Positions 1-14,400 of a stretch of DNA of 64,000 nucleotides are shown here, piece after piece; position 1 is the stretch's first letter, and each line of letters begins with the position of its first letter. A model generated the notes under the pieces. That model did not search any database and was not told the DNA's origin. It worked only from the letters and a program-made list of their open reading frames with translations. The stretch is taken from the NCBI RefSeq assembly GCF_020740795.1, contig NC_067287.1, forward strand, positions 34,465,501 to 34,529,500. Reading direction: 5' to 3'. The position numbers and the translations under genes are program-made. The stretch comes from Apus apus. Lineage: Eukaryota > Chordata > Aves > Apodiformes > Apodidae.

Positions 1-3000
1 ATGGCTATGCTGGACAGACACTTCAAGGAGCATCTTTCAGCAACAGGGTGGAGCTGATCAGTTTGAGGAATATTCTTAATGCTGGAACTGCTTCCACACT
101 TCCACAACTACCTTGATGCAAACCTCCAGTGCATGGCTGATCTGACACTCGGTCCCAACAGTCCTTGACAGCCTCCCACGTCCACTGTAGGTAGTAAGCA
201 GCCTGTTGTCTGCTCTTCAGAGGTTTGGCAATTAACAATTCATTTTATCATGCAATATTAACAGCTGAATAACAAAGCCAACCCAAGCAGCAGCAATATG
301 AATAACAACACGGGAGAAAATAAAAGCTGCAACACTTGGGAGACAATGAAAAGAAGCTAGTTTCTGCAGAAAAGTGGAAGTTGGTCATTCAGAGATGAAG
401 ACAGAGAGAAGGAAGTAGAAAGGCTGGAGCTGGAAGAGCTGCCTGCCAACACAGCTCAGGGCTGAGAAAATGCAGCTGGTTTGACTTCTTTGAAACCAAA
501 CACCAAAGCAAACTTTCATTCAGGGCAAAGCAGGTGCACATACCAATCCTGTAGCTCCCCATACACATTACAATACCCAGCTCTGGTAAGAGGTGGCACC
601 TACAGAGACCACCACCTTGTCCCAGCCCTGGAGCTGCCTCACTGGCAGTAAGGTTGCCAAAGGGACCTGTGGGGACAAAAACATCCATGTGCCACAGGTG
701 GCAGTATGTTTCTGGTAGTTATTTCCTCAGGCTGAAACAGCCAGAAGCCTGAACTAGGGAAGAAGTGGCTGACCATCCTTCAATGCAACATCTGCCAGAA
801 ACAGGCGAGATCAACTCCTCAGCAGAACCCACACCACAAACACAGCGGTTTCATTCTTACATATAGGATGTACATGTGGAATCACTTCAAGAGCCCTTTT
901 TCAACATGCAGATGTCCAATTCCCCCAGCCCCCTGTGGAGCTTTACAGGCATTCTCGCCTTGTTCCACATCCTGAACTCCTACTGGACATGATTCATGCA
1001 GACCAAACTGAAGGGAAGTCATCTATCTGCATTGCAGATGAAGGAGATGAAAGACATGTTTGGGAAGGAAAAGCTGAACTGAGTAGCTAAGTTACTTGAC
1101 TTAAATACTTGTCTCCAAAGATAATATTATTTCATCCTGTTGATATGTGCATGGTGATAGCTGGGTTTTATGCTTTAATCTATCTGAATTTAAGTGAATA
1201 AATTGGGTGATAAATATTTAAAAATCAAGCTAGGCCTCCTGTCTCACCAGTTTTATCTTTCCTTTGGGACTCAATGCTATTTTGATTAGATACTTGCCCT
1301 TTTCTCTGAATTGCATATTATCCCAAATTCATTATGATTGCTATCATCTGCACAGCCCTAACTGGAAGCCTCTCCAATACATCTCTTTTGAGTTGGTTTG
1401 TGCCGGGCCTGTAACAGCAACAGGACATGTAGGAGAGGACACTATCAAGCGAAAGCCATCCTGTGAGATCACTTGCCTATCCCATCCCTGCTCCACTTCT
1501 GCTGGAGTCCAAGGGCCACCTCATCACTCACAGTGAAGGCCCATACAAATGATGTAAAGGAAAAGGCCCTGACCCAAGGGAGCAACAACCATCTTTTAAA
1601 AACCTACACAAGTCATTAATAACTTACTGCTCTAAGCTGTATGGAAAATGCCAGTTTCCTGCTGCTTAGGAAGGAAAAAGAAAGGAGCGAGATTTTATGA
1701 ATAAATATTTCAGTTGGAAGAAATGAGATACATAAAAATTAGTTTCAGAAGGGGAAATCTTAAAATATTTCCTTTTAAAAAGTTAGCTTAAATTTATTTA
1801 AATAATTACCAGGCTAACTCAGCTGCCATCAGAAAAGTTTTTTAAAATTAGCACCCTGAATCAACTCCTTAAAAAGAGACAGAAGGAGTCCCAGTCTTGC
1901 AGCATTTCTGCTTAGCCAAAGCATTCCAAATTCAAATCAAACTGTTGAGTGCAAAAAGATAATAACACACAGAAATTAGTTTTGTTGACTGTTTCCAGCT
2001 TTGGTCTATAGAAGAAAAAATGTACTTAAACCTCTGTCACTTTATTGTCTCTTAAGTTATCTCTTGTGCACGGTGAAATCTTGGATATGTTTTCCTCACC
2101 ATAACTGCAGTGCAGTGGAAAGTTGGGATTGAGTGACAATGACAGGCTTAAAGTTATAAACATAAGATGCTTTATAAACAAACAGTGCCTAAATTATATC
2201 AGGAAACAATGGGCTGTACACAACTCTTTCTCCTTTGCTGAACAACTAATTCAGCAGTGTTGTTCCTAAACCTTAAAAATCAAACAATAATCTGTTTAAT
2301 TTAATAATGCCTGAGGCTTTAATATGTGAGGTTAAGTGACTTGATTTCTGAGTACTAGAAGGGTATCTAATAAATAGCAGAACTCTGCAAGCCTCTGACC
2401 TGGTTTCAGTCTTCCTGACCAGCTTTAATCAATTGCTGCAACCACTGATCCATGTTCCTTGCCCTGTGTGTAAAACAGCAAGTGCCTTTTGCCTGGCTGC
2501 AAAGCACAGGAAGAGGAAAAGAGCCTGTGTGGCAGAGGAGCCCATAAACATCCAGTGGGCTTGAAAAGCAGGAACACCTGCTGCAAATGCAGCAACTGCA
2601 TTTCACAGCCATGCATGCTTCATGCTGACCATCATCTTAGTATTTCTTATTAACTTTACCCCATTATGCTGTGTGAGAGGAACAGGCTCACCTGTTCAAA
2701 TATTGCCAAAGCCCCAGCTATACCAAATACCTATTTGTAAGTCTTCCAAGGAACAAGAATCCAGCTGGATTCCCTGGAGTAAGGGAAACACATCATGAAG
2801 ACTGCACAGATCAGCCACAGGTTGTTCCCTTTGACAGAAGTCCAAGTGTTGCTTCTAGCCTCGAATACAAAATAGAAGGAAAGAAAAGAGTGACTTGCCT
2901 TTTATTAAAAAAAAGACTGACAAGACATCTCAGATTTTGTTGACTAAGGGCATCATATATTGGTTTTATCTTTAAGCAGACAAGACACAGTTAACAGACT

Positions 3001-6000
3001 TCTAAATTCAATGCTAACAATTACACATGGAGGAGTGCATTGGTTGGGTTTTTTAAGTATTTTCATACTTTTCATAAAAATTCCAGCATTATGGACTACT
3101 GCCTCTGGGCTCCAGCTGTGAAAGAGCTTATCCTCCAAATCGATCAGATCCTCAACATCTCCCAATCAAAAAGTCATTAGATGGTATTGCTGTAGCACTC
3201 TGCTTCTCACCACGGATTATTAGCTTAGACAAAGCCTTGTGCTAATGCAACTACAGAGCTTTCAATTTAGACAAGGTCTGTATCAGAATGGCTTAAAATG
3301 CAAGAAGAATAATCTAAGTGTAGCTGAGGAAAAAAAAAAAAAAGACCATAGAGGTCTTAAAGATGTAAATTAGTAAATTAGTCCTAAGCACAAAAAAGCT
3401 GTGGGGGGGCAAGTGTGCTAATTTTTCTTTGGCCTTCATATATTTTCTTTATCAGGACCAGATTAGCAGAGAAGCACTTTCAGAAAGCACATCAGTCAGC
3501 AAACCTGACATGGCCTGTCAGTGAGAGGCCAGCTGATGTTACGTTGCAAACTAACCTCCAGTATTACAAATGAGCTCAAAAACAGTCACAGAATTAAAGG
3601 CTGAATAAAGGTTCAAAACTCAGTAACATCACATATTTCCATACCAGCCCACAGGATGTGGCAGATGCACTACTCTGCTCCCTCACCATGTCTGTGCCAC
3701 AGTGAGACTTTCCAGATAAGAAAGTCATACTCCGTGACTTGTCACTCAACCAGAGGAGTTGCATCAGTGCTTGCTAAACCACAAGATACCCATAAAATGA
3801 CTATACGAGCTAGATTTCCTCCTACAAGAACTAAGCTCACTGCTTATTCCATGCTTCCACCCCACAGCAGCCTAAAAAAGCTTGAGCTTCAACTCTGGAT
3901 GTGAACTGGGATCCCAGTACTCACATTTGTTAAAATAAATCCTAAGTGGCCTATGGCTGATTCCCCACCAACCTCCAGCAGGCACAAGAAAGCAGGTAGG
4001 CCGGTATTAAATGGAACCTGATTGCATTTCCTTGGGTTTCCCAGAAGCATTTCACTCACAATAATGCTGAATTCAGGAGCCCACAAAAGGGACAGGTAGA
4101 AACACAATTTTAAGATACTTAAACTATTTATAGACTGCATTTTCATGATGACAATAAACCCTGTTGCACTCTTGGGGCATCTCCATTGTTCAGGTCTTCT
4201 GCTCTACAAGGACTTTTCCATTATTAACAGGAGATTGGCAAGTAATTTAATGGTTATTTAAAACACAATGAGCAAGTTGTTGAAGCGAACCTATATAACC
4301 CTGGCAGGAATTTGTGCATGGTCTTCTAGATACTAGTTTTACTCTTATCTCCAAAGAAAATATGATTTTCTCCTTACTCACCACTTCTGGCCCTCCAGCT
4401 AAATTTCTGTCGCTTACTCCGAAATGGAGTAAAAATGAACATAGAGGAAGCATCTGCTGCCAGGGAATCAAGCCTCTGTAGAGCTTGACAACTTCTCTCA
4501 ATTCCTCAGCGTGCCTTTAACAACACTGCAGCCTCTCAAATTTTGACAAATTAATGGGCAAATTTTGAGAGACTCAGAGAAGAAAATGCAAGTCATTCTG
4601 TCTTGGCACTGTTACTTTTTTCTGTTACTGCAATTTCTGCTCACTGTGACCCCAACATACATCTACATATTTGCAGGGACTTTTTGTTTGTTAGTTTAGG
4701 GCTTTTGGAGTAAGAACTGTAAAGAAGATGTAATCAACTCTGCTCTTAACCAGAAGTGCTATCTCAGGCTATTCTGTACTAAGTTTGCCAACATCATCTT
4801 GGTCTGCAATTTCCAGCACCAAATTAATCCTTTGATTTTGCAGAAGGGCAGCATCAAGAAAAAATAGGCAGACCCTTTACCTGTGCAAAAAGCAGCCTTG
4901 TAATAGATTGTGATTAATCATTATCAAGTGGAAATACAGTGATGTCTTGCCTAGCACTGATGACTATCACAAAATTAACGTTCGGGGAGTAGAAAGCAAC
5001 TGATTTTAAATTAACTACTGATTTTCAACTGCAAACATACTATGCGAGGAACAGACTCATCTCCTGGAGACACAGCTGTAAGGAACTTGTTTGTCACAGG
5101 AGGCAGAGGTGCTCAAGTCCACTTCGTCAGATGCTGCAATCATCATGGGTGACCAAGACTGCACTTCTCCATTGACAGGGATGAAACCAAGTTATAGCTT
5201 CTCTAAAAATTTGGTTCTGTTTTCAGAAGTGTTTAAGGATAGGGGAGGTGTTGCAGAAATGTGTATAAAAATCAACTGATTTCTTCAGGAGAATAAACAG
5301 AACCTCTATATTTCTAAAATTCGGTTTTTTCAGATGTTAGCTTCAGATCAGAGAATATAAAATGAATTCCATTTCAACGCAAAGGAAACCGAGGGAAGTA
5401 TTTCTGTAACTAAAAAGCAGCCCATGGCCCCATCTGCTGGACACTTTTTAAACGAAGATCTGAAAAAGACAAGACTCTCCACAAGTTAAGGCTGCTTATT
5501 TCATACCCTGAGCTCAGGCAGAAGCACTGTGTCAAAATGCAATAACTGGAAGCCTCTAAAACCATTCTGAGCTCCAGGACTGCCAAGAGGTAAAAGAGAA
5601 GCTGTATTTTACACCAACGGTAACTCCTGTGAGAACTGGTTTGATGACAGCCCAGAAACAGCAAGGATGTGCAAGCTCCCCGAGCCACATTCAGCCATGC
5701 ATCTCCAAAGAAGATGGCCTCACAGAAGGCTTTTTTTTTAAGAAAGAAAAAAAAAAAAGCAATTACCATATTTCCCACTGCTGCAAACATTTCCCCATCT
5801 CTGAGAGGTTTGTACACACAGCTGTTATCCACTGGCAGTCTATATAGTACATGCCAGATACCAACAATTTTGCATGGGTTTTAAAGTCTGAAATTGTTCA
5901 CATCTAAGTGTTTAGGAAATTCATTTTACAAGTTCACTGGCAGGTCTAGGAGAATTTATAGAAACTTTTAGTACGATTGCATCACAGAAAAGAAATCATA

Positions 6001-8124
6001 GATGAAAAAGGAAGAGTTAAGCTCATCTTCGAACCCTGCCAAGAACTTGAACCCCCACAGGATCCTCAGTGTGAATCCTAAGTGGTCTATATGGATGCAC
6101 AGCCTGACTCCAGCAGTCAAACTTGTACTGTCACAGTTTTTGGCTTTGTCAGATAAAGATTCAGCTGATTTCTAGTGCATATTGTGATGCTGATTATAAC
6201 CACAAACACCATACATGGCTCAAAACTCTCAGCCCTGACACAGTGATACATTTAACCAAAATGCCCAAACATCATCTTTTAATCAGGACAGCAGGGAGTA
6301 AGGGGAAGAGGAGCATTATAATTTTACATAGAAATCTACCTGTCTGTTACATTTTGGTTAGCAGTTAATTTCAGACAAGTCTTCATCTGACAAAAGCAAT
6401 GATCACACTTCGACTTCCATAAAAAGGAGCCTATTACCTCCTTGTTCATTTTACACCTTTTCTGCCCCTGAATGCTGCCTCAGCAAGTTTGAGCAGACAC
6501 AAAGCAAGTTATTACTATATTCACAGGTTTTACACTTGAATTTGAACCTTTGAGAAGCAGGTATTGAAAGTTAACATAATTAATGAGGGTGAGGACGAGA
6601 AAAACCTGCTTAAGAGCTCCCTGCTTAAGACCACACCATAAAGATTGAATTTCTCCATAAAACAACTCAGGCATCACAGCAATTGATGCTACAGAGAAAG
6701 CAACGATGGTTGGCACGTTTGGAATTTCGTGCAACATTTCTTGCTTGTATTTGTCTTTCTTGTCCCTAACCCAGTGGTCAGGGACTCAAAGTCAGTTTCT
6801 GCTCAAGCACCATGTTGTTCTTCTTCTAGACTATGGGGACATCATGCTTTAATCAAAACCACAGGCACAAAACTCAATACCTCTGTAGACTACTGGCCAA
6901 ATTAATGATTTAACAGTGCTAAGTAATACCTTATGCTGTTTTCCAGTGACAGTATGACCCAAAAGCTACATTTCCTCTTTGAGAGAGGGGCTCTGAAGAG
7001 GCAGAAGAGCATCCTACATGGTAATCTCAGGCTATTCTAGATGTCACTCAAAATCATCTTTTCCAGCCCCAGCTTGTAATTTTGTTCACCTGCTGACACC
7101 ACTACCCTGGATTCTTCCTCCTTGTTAGAGATGAAAATGGCTGAAGTCAAACATGAAATACAATACTATTTCAGACATCTGTTTGGGAAATCAAAACCTA
7201 GAGACGACTGGACTCTGCAATAGCTCTTACGCCCTAATGACACTTTCACATCCTTTCCTCCTTCCAGTCTCAGCAGTAAAACCAGCATTAAAACATTTCT
7301 ATATTCTTAATATAGTTGACCAATTCTGCTGAGGGTCTTTGCCCTCTCCTCCATTTGCACCAAGGTCACAGGCAGAGGAAGAGAAATTGAAGCAAGAAGC
7401 ATCCAGCAAAATCTGAAATCCTAGCTTGCTCTGTCTCATGAAGACAAGGCAGGCATGAAAATCTTCCTGGAAATTCAAGTCTCCATAATTTCCCAAGTGC
7501 CCCCTTGAGAAACTCCCTAGTAATCAAACAGTTCCTAGATCTGCTGTAGCTTATTAAAAAACACCTCTGTAAGCAGAAACGAGACCTCTCTGCTGACTGC
7601 TTTATCTCAGTGGAGAATTCGTTGGGTCTGGGTCCTAATTGGCTTCTCCATAATTTAGTCCTGACAGTGGCTGAATATATGGAGAGATCTCCAAAGGCTG
7701 AAAGACTCTACTGCTGTTGCAAGTATAAAACAGCTTTCAAGGTTTACAAGATTGAGGGTACTCAGAAGAGATTTAGACATCCAACCAAAACTGTACAGCA
7801 ATGAATCAGCAGTCAGTAAGTGCAGGACCTCTAGGAAATCAACTGGATAGAAATAAGAGTGATTATCATTTCTAGCATCTTTATCCTGACATCCCTTATG
7901 TGTATATCAGAACACATGGGTACAGCTTGGGCACTAATATGATCCAGGAAGAAATAAGACAGAATAAAATTTGAAGTAGTTTTGGCTGCTCTGAGTTGAC
8001 AAAGCATCTGTTTGGGCTTATTAAGTATGGAGGCTGGAGAGCTGTGCTCCCCATTCCTGCCTCTGACTTCATGCCCTAAAACTAAAGTCCCAAGTACACA
8101 ATGGATTTCATTAGAATAGACATT
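1..8124. other. Gene-poor AT-rich flank, no feature recognised
   Basis: Only short open frames without recognisable products. No repeat family was identified by eye. By synteny it belongs to the desert beyond the NUP35 3' end. Confidence 0.6.
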
Positions 8125-8445
8125 ATCATGAATACTGTGGAATGCCAGGTTGGAAGGGACCTCAAGTATCATCTGGTCCAACCTTTCTAGGTACTCCTGT
8201 ATTTATATGAGGTGGTTCAGTACCCATCAAGCTGAGACTCAGAACTGTCCAATGTGGGGAAATCCACCACTTCCCTTGGGAGACCATTCCAATATTTGAA
8301 TGATCTCATGGTGAACAATTTACCTCGTGTCCAATTGGAATCTCCCCAGGAGCAACTTGTACCCATTTCCTGCTTTGTCAACATCCTCATTTTCCTGGTC
8401 CTCTATTTCCAGAGCCCCACATGTCTTCTGTAAGAGCACCTGGAA
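8125..8445 (-). mobile_element. CR1 LINE 3' fragment
   Basis: The plus strand shows the reverse complement of a CR1 3' end: GGTTGGAAGGGACCTCAAG, ATCATCTGGTCCAACC, then AATCCACCACTTCCCTTGGG and related sequence. It is old and diverged. Confidence 0.85.
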
Positions 8446-11400
8446 AGGCGGGAAGGTCTGGAGGGGAGTTGCTTGCTGCCCCAAGTAAGGACCTGCTTCC
8501 ATTCTCCCCTGTCATCTCCTAGAGCCCCTCCTCTGCCTGCTGACAAGAGGGCAGGTGATCCTCTACTTCACATAGAGTCTCCACCTGCTGCCTTTTTCCA
8601 AAGGAAGGTAGGGTGTGGCTCCACCAGTCTATTTCCCTTTCACATTCCTAGATAATCTTAGATCTCTCTACTTCTTCCTTCAGCTCCACCACTGGACTGA
8701 GCAAATCACTCACCTGGTCACAGTGCACATCTTGTCTTTGCTGTCCTCTTGCATGAGCGACAGGCTCAGACACTCCGCTCAGCCAGACACCTGGACAGCT
8801 GCTTGTTTCTGAGATAGGTCAGTCTGGGTTGCCTCACTTCTTTTGACCATGGCTTTATACTGAGTGGAAACCATAGTTGGATTTTTTTTCTAGGAGAGCG
8901 AGGACTTCCAGCAGAGCTCACCTGCCTCCTCACCCTGCCTGTGCTAACTGCCACCATGCCCTTCTGCTGTATGGGGATAAAAAAGCCCCACTTGGCTCTC
9001 AGCAGGCAGCACTGTTGCTGGAAGACCAACTTAGAGCTAAGTACAATGGGAAAACACACAGAATTACAGCTCTGCCACATGTAAGTACATCCCTAACTGC
9101 CCAGGAGAGACTCCAGTACCAAACACTGCCCCAGCTATTTGAAAATAAAGGCATTCATTTTCTCTCACATTTGCTTGGCTGCTTGCCAAGAGTTTGCAAG
9201 GAAGTGTACTCATTAAGGTGTTGGAAGTGCGATCAGCCCAGATCCGGAGGGAAGCCAGCTTCCAGAGGAATGCAAAGGAGACCACGGTGTTTAAAGACTA
9301 AGTCCATCTACCTGAGATAGAGCTGCATGTAGCTGTAATTCTCTATTGGACTTCAACAGATACATAATATACACCTATATGTATGATACATACAGAAATT
9401 GTGTGGTTTAGAACACAGAACTGGTATTCTCAGAAGAAAAACTGCTTGTCAGCTGAATGCTTCCTAGAAATAAAATATACTCAAAGGCATCCAAAGACAA
9501 TTGAAATAATGAAAAATCTCTAAGTGGTTCCAGAAGGAGATGTACCAAGTGCTTAGTCTCCATGAGGGAAGGGCAGGTTTGGACCCTGTTTCATTGACAG
9601 GGCATGTGTGCATTGTCAAACTCTCAACAGATGGCCAACAACCAGAGCCTCTCTTTGAACCTTTTCAGTCATGCCTTGTCTCCAAAGCTGGGGAAGTGGA
9701 GCCATCAACATGCTACTGCCATGAATCATCTACTGCTTCCATGAGGTAATCTCTACACACAAATAGGCTGAAGAAGGATGCAGACAGGAGGTCATATCAC
9801 CACAGCAATGTAGCTGATGCAATGCCATTTTCCACACACCAAAAAGTAATTCACAGACATTTGAGTAAGACACCTTATTCTGTCTTGTGACATCAAGTCA
9901 TTTATAAGCACTTACTCCCTTAAAGTATGGTAAAACTATCAATGCAATTAAGATGATTCTGTTAGTATGAAAAACTGTCCCAGACCTTTACATCACAGAA
10001 TAAGAACACCAAAGACAAAAAGCTACTCAAGAATCCTCTGCAAAGGACAAAAACTTCCTTTTCTTATGCACCCAAACAAACAGAAGAAAAATCAAACTTA
10101 TTTACTTCCTTCCAGAAATGCATTGCCATACTGCTTTTATTCCTCAAGGTGACCCAATTTAGGCTGGAAGTACCAAGAGATTATCAGAAGGAAGGAATAA
10201 AAATAGCACAGGAATGGCATGTGTCATTCTCCTGAGACTGACGAACAAGGACAAGGACAGAATCTTGCTCTCAGTTCCCTGCACTCTACATAGTATAAAC
10301 TTCCATCCTCCCAAAAAGCCAGGTCTTGTCAACAAAGAGGCTTTGTTTTCTTTAAGAGAAACTCCAGGAGGATTTTAAATTAACCTACAGATTTAAGTGT
10401 AATTTTCTATAGTTCTGCTGAAGCATGGGAAGGAATTATCAATCATTTCAGAAAATGATTAGCATGGTTTGAATTCTTTGTATTTAGAATAGGAAACAAA
10501 CACACTAAAAAATGGCCCAAAGCAATCCCTCCCCAGAAACCCTTTCTGTGGCAGCTTGCCATTGACTTCTTCTAGAATATCGAGCACATAATACATTTTA
10601 AGCATCCATCATGAGGTGGGGGGGGGTTGGATTTTTCCCTATTATTTTATATCACCCTTAGGGACACAGAAACCATAGTGTCAATCACTTGTTGAAAGTC
10701 TCTTTACTACTGGAACCACTGTGTCAAGAAATGGTACCAATTGTGACTCCATCAGCAGTCACAAATATCTGATTTGATTTCCAGGAGACTGCCCTTCCTC
10801 TAGCATCACAGAAAGGAAGAAAACAGAATAGGAAACCCAAGAGAGACAACAGGTGGAAACAGACCCCTTTTGTACTCAAGTTTAAGGTGTCTAGTAATCA
10901 AATAAACTGGTTTTTGCTGCTACAGATCCAATAATGTAGATCAGAGTACAAAGGCAGTATCTGGTTTTCACTCTCATTTTTCACCAGCAGGAGCTTGCCT
11001 TACCCTCCTGTGCACTAGGAGCTAGAGGAAAGGCATATGGTGCTCTTCATCTCCAGCAGGGAGAGTACAAGATGCTATCACTCCCACTGGTCACCTTAGA
11101 TTATACCATGATCACAGCAGCATCTGACCATGTCTACAGTACATTCCTGCATGGGTAGAGGAGTCTCAGTGTTACGGGGAGCTCTATGTAAAACCCCCAG
11201 GGAAAGCCTGATGGGGGAATACAGCCAAGCACAGGTCTACCTTAAGTAGCTGGGCTTTTTTCTCCTTTGTCTTCAAACACAACCAGTCTCCTGACCATGT
11301 AGCAGGATGTTGGGAAACCAGCTCCTCTGCAAAACAAGTCTGTGCTGATCACACTCCCGACTCCTTACTGGGCACCTTGCTATGTCCCACATCTAAGGGC

Positions 11401-14400
11401 ACATGGCTGGCAGTGGCAGTGCTCCCAAGGCAGAAGAGGCAGTGACAGATGGCAGGTTTCTGTATATGCACAGTGCTCTGCCCACTCATCATTTGCACTG
11501 ATTTGTTTGTGGAGATACATAAACAGCTATCTAAATCTCAGATATTTTTAATACACTTAGATAATACACAATAAAAGTAGGAAAGATGAGCCGTCAGGAT
11601 GTGTTCACAGCTGGCACATACTGACACTTCCATCCACCTCTGGTCTTTTACCCTACTTGCTTAAATCATCAATAGAAGTCAAAAAAACAGCACAAGCACA
11701 AGCTTCCAAATAGCCACTTCTTTAAGGAAACTGCTGTTGACAAAGCCTGACCCAAATGACCACATAAAATTACTATCTGAAGCTGAGCTTAACAGATAAA
11801 CCTCTGCATACTGCAGGTAAAATACATGTAGGTACCTTTCACTTTTTTCATTTATCACTATGTATCCCTTCAGTTTACTGTAACCACAGCATGTATCACC
11901 ATCATGTTCTCATTAGGAGAATATACACACAAGAGAGGAATAAATATGTGGTCACATGCTGGACTTTAGCAAGATAAGCTGTGGTGAGCACTTTTGTGTG
12001 TCAAGGTGGTCCATCCCAGGCTGCCCACCCTGCAGGGTGCAGTGCCATTAGGGCCAAGAGGATGTGCAGTCCCTTTCACAGGGCAGATTTTGCTGATCTC
12101 TGACCTAGGAGTTCACATCAAAATACAGGACTGTGAGATAGATGATCTCTGCTCTGGAGATGGACACATTCTGTCACAGGGTAGTAACACCACTTAACAG
12201 CTACAAGCTGTTCATTCAGTGAGCACAAGCCCTACATCTTTACTCTCTACCTCCAGGATTAGTCGGGCTCTACCACTGTATTGTTTGAGACAGGTTAATT
12301 CACCTTTTCTTTTTTCCTCATCCCTTGTGTTCCTCTAATGCATTTCTTTTTTTGCCATTGGTGGAGGGATAGCAGATCCCTTGGTCTGTTTTAGCCTATA
12401 GTCCCTACGATAACAAAAATCTTCTTTATGATAGATCTTACAAAAGCAAATATGCAGGCAACCAAAGGAATGATTATCCCAATATGCATGTTTGTTTAGT
12501 TGGGTTTGGGTGCTCCTAAGTAGAAAAGAACTGCTTAGAAATGAAAGGAGTCATAATCACAACCAAAAATCAAGAAGTACACATTCGCAATCTAGTAGTC
12601 ATTAAGTTCTCCTCACGGATCCTGTGTTTAGGTTACCTCCTGGCATCCGTGGATTTGCACCACAAAAAGCTTCCTGAGGGCAGGACCAGGCTTCTCAGCC
12701 AACCTTTTATTTATTTTTAAACACTGTTCCAAGAGTTACTAAATATTCAGAGTCAAATGCCATCTTAGTCATTTTTCTGTTACCCAACAGGAACTCTATT
12801 TCTTTTACTTGCAGGTTTCTTTCTAGAACAGAGGAAATTTGATCACAAAATAACCTATGTATGAATTTCTGCTCTTTGGTATGCTGCTGAGGCCCTGAGT
12901 GTAATACAGAAAGAGCTAAGAGAGAAATGCAACCATTCATCTGTTATTTCATGGAGTTATATATGCCCAATTCCTTAGGAGTTATAAAAGCTTCTATTTT
13001 TTTAACTGGAAGGGCAACAAAATTCACAATAACATCCTTAAAATATAACTGTGAGTACTTGTTATCTGAATCGGAAGCAAAAGGGGGGAAAATAATCTAT
13101 AATAAGCTACTCATTTTGATCCAGGCAATATCCCCTGTGTTTCTTTTCCCTTAAACACACAGAAACAAAACCTAATGGCCCCACTGGCCAGTACTTGCCC
13201 TCTTTTCTAAGGAACTCTCCAAACCTAATTTGTCACTTTCAAAACAAAGCGACTTGGACTGCAGGTTTTTCCATCACACAGAAAATTGCTCTTACTTCAG
13301 GGATTTGGTTAAGAAGGCAGCCTGCCTCTTCCTATTTCTCTTCTCATTTTGCTGTTTCAAAACAAACAAGCAATTAGCTCAATGGGCTACTACTGCTTAC
13401 AGTCTCTTTGGGAAGAGGGAAGCATGAGCTCTTTCAGCTGCAGAGTGATGGGCCTGAAACCTTAGATATATACCAAAAAGGGGATCACTGTTCAACAGCC
13501 CTCTCTTCAGGCCTTTCTGTAGCCCATGTCTCTACCTCAAAAAGGCTGACCAAAAAAACAACACCCTGGTGGCAAGGCTCTCCTTCACCGATAACTACTT
13601 CTAACTAAAATGAAACTAAACAGCAAAATGCCTTTTTGCCTCCCCTACCATGCCTGCCACCCCTAATTTTAACCAGCTAGCCATAAGTTTACAAAGCTTT
13701 TTTTTTTTAAGCTTTTTTATTTTAAAGACTCCATCACTGCTGTTGAAAAAACTGCTCTTACCAGCCTGCTGTGCTGCTTCAGGGCTTTGTTTGACCAAGG
13801 CCTGAGGCTGTAGCACAAGTGCTCACTCTGGCTGCTTCAGGGCTCCAAGCTCTTGGTTTCTACAGTGACACCACAGATGCAGGCAGGGCCGTGCTTCTTT
13901 CGAAGGCTGTTGGGAAAATGAGAGTCCAAGAGCCCAGATTTTATCCAGTCTGTTCAAAAGATCCCCAGAACAACAGCAACCTATAGTTCCAGTGATGAAT
14001 AGCATTTTCATAAAAGAGCAAGTATGAAACACATTGCATCATGTCACAAAAAGAGTACTCTTTGTACACAAAGTTGGTACATAGTATATAGATACCTGAT
14101 ATATACATACACAAAAAAAAACCAACCTGAAAAACCTTCAGTTTGCCCAAGAAACAAGCAACACCCAAGTTCTTACTTATGTACTTGGCCTGGAGAAAAA
14201 AGTAAGCTTTAACTGCTGGATTTCGAATTTATGGTTCTTAAGAATTTACGGATTAAGTTACGCTGTGAAGAAGCTCAGCCACCTCAAAGCTTAAATCTAT
14301 GCATGGTTCCACCTTCTCTAGGGTGGTTTATGCCAAAAAAATTCAAAGACTTAAAATCCAAACACCAGGTTTTGCTTTATGTTTCACTGTTTTACTACAG

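Noticed and set aside
5410-5832. 140-codon minus frame with a poly-Phe run
   Set aside because: It crosses homopolymer A/T runs, has no recognisable domain, and lies in ordinary AT-rich DNA.
8877-9320. 147-codon plus frame
   Set aside because: It lacks an ATG start and recognisable similarity; no splice or promoter evidence supports it.
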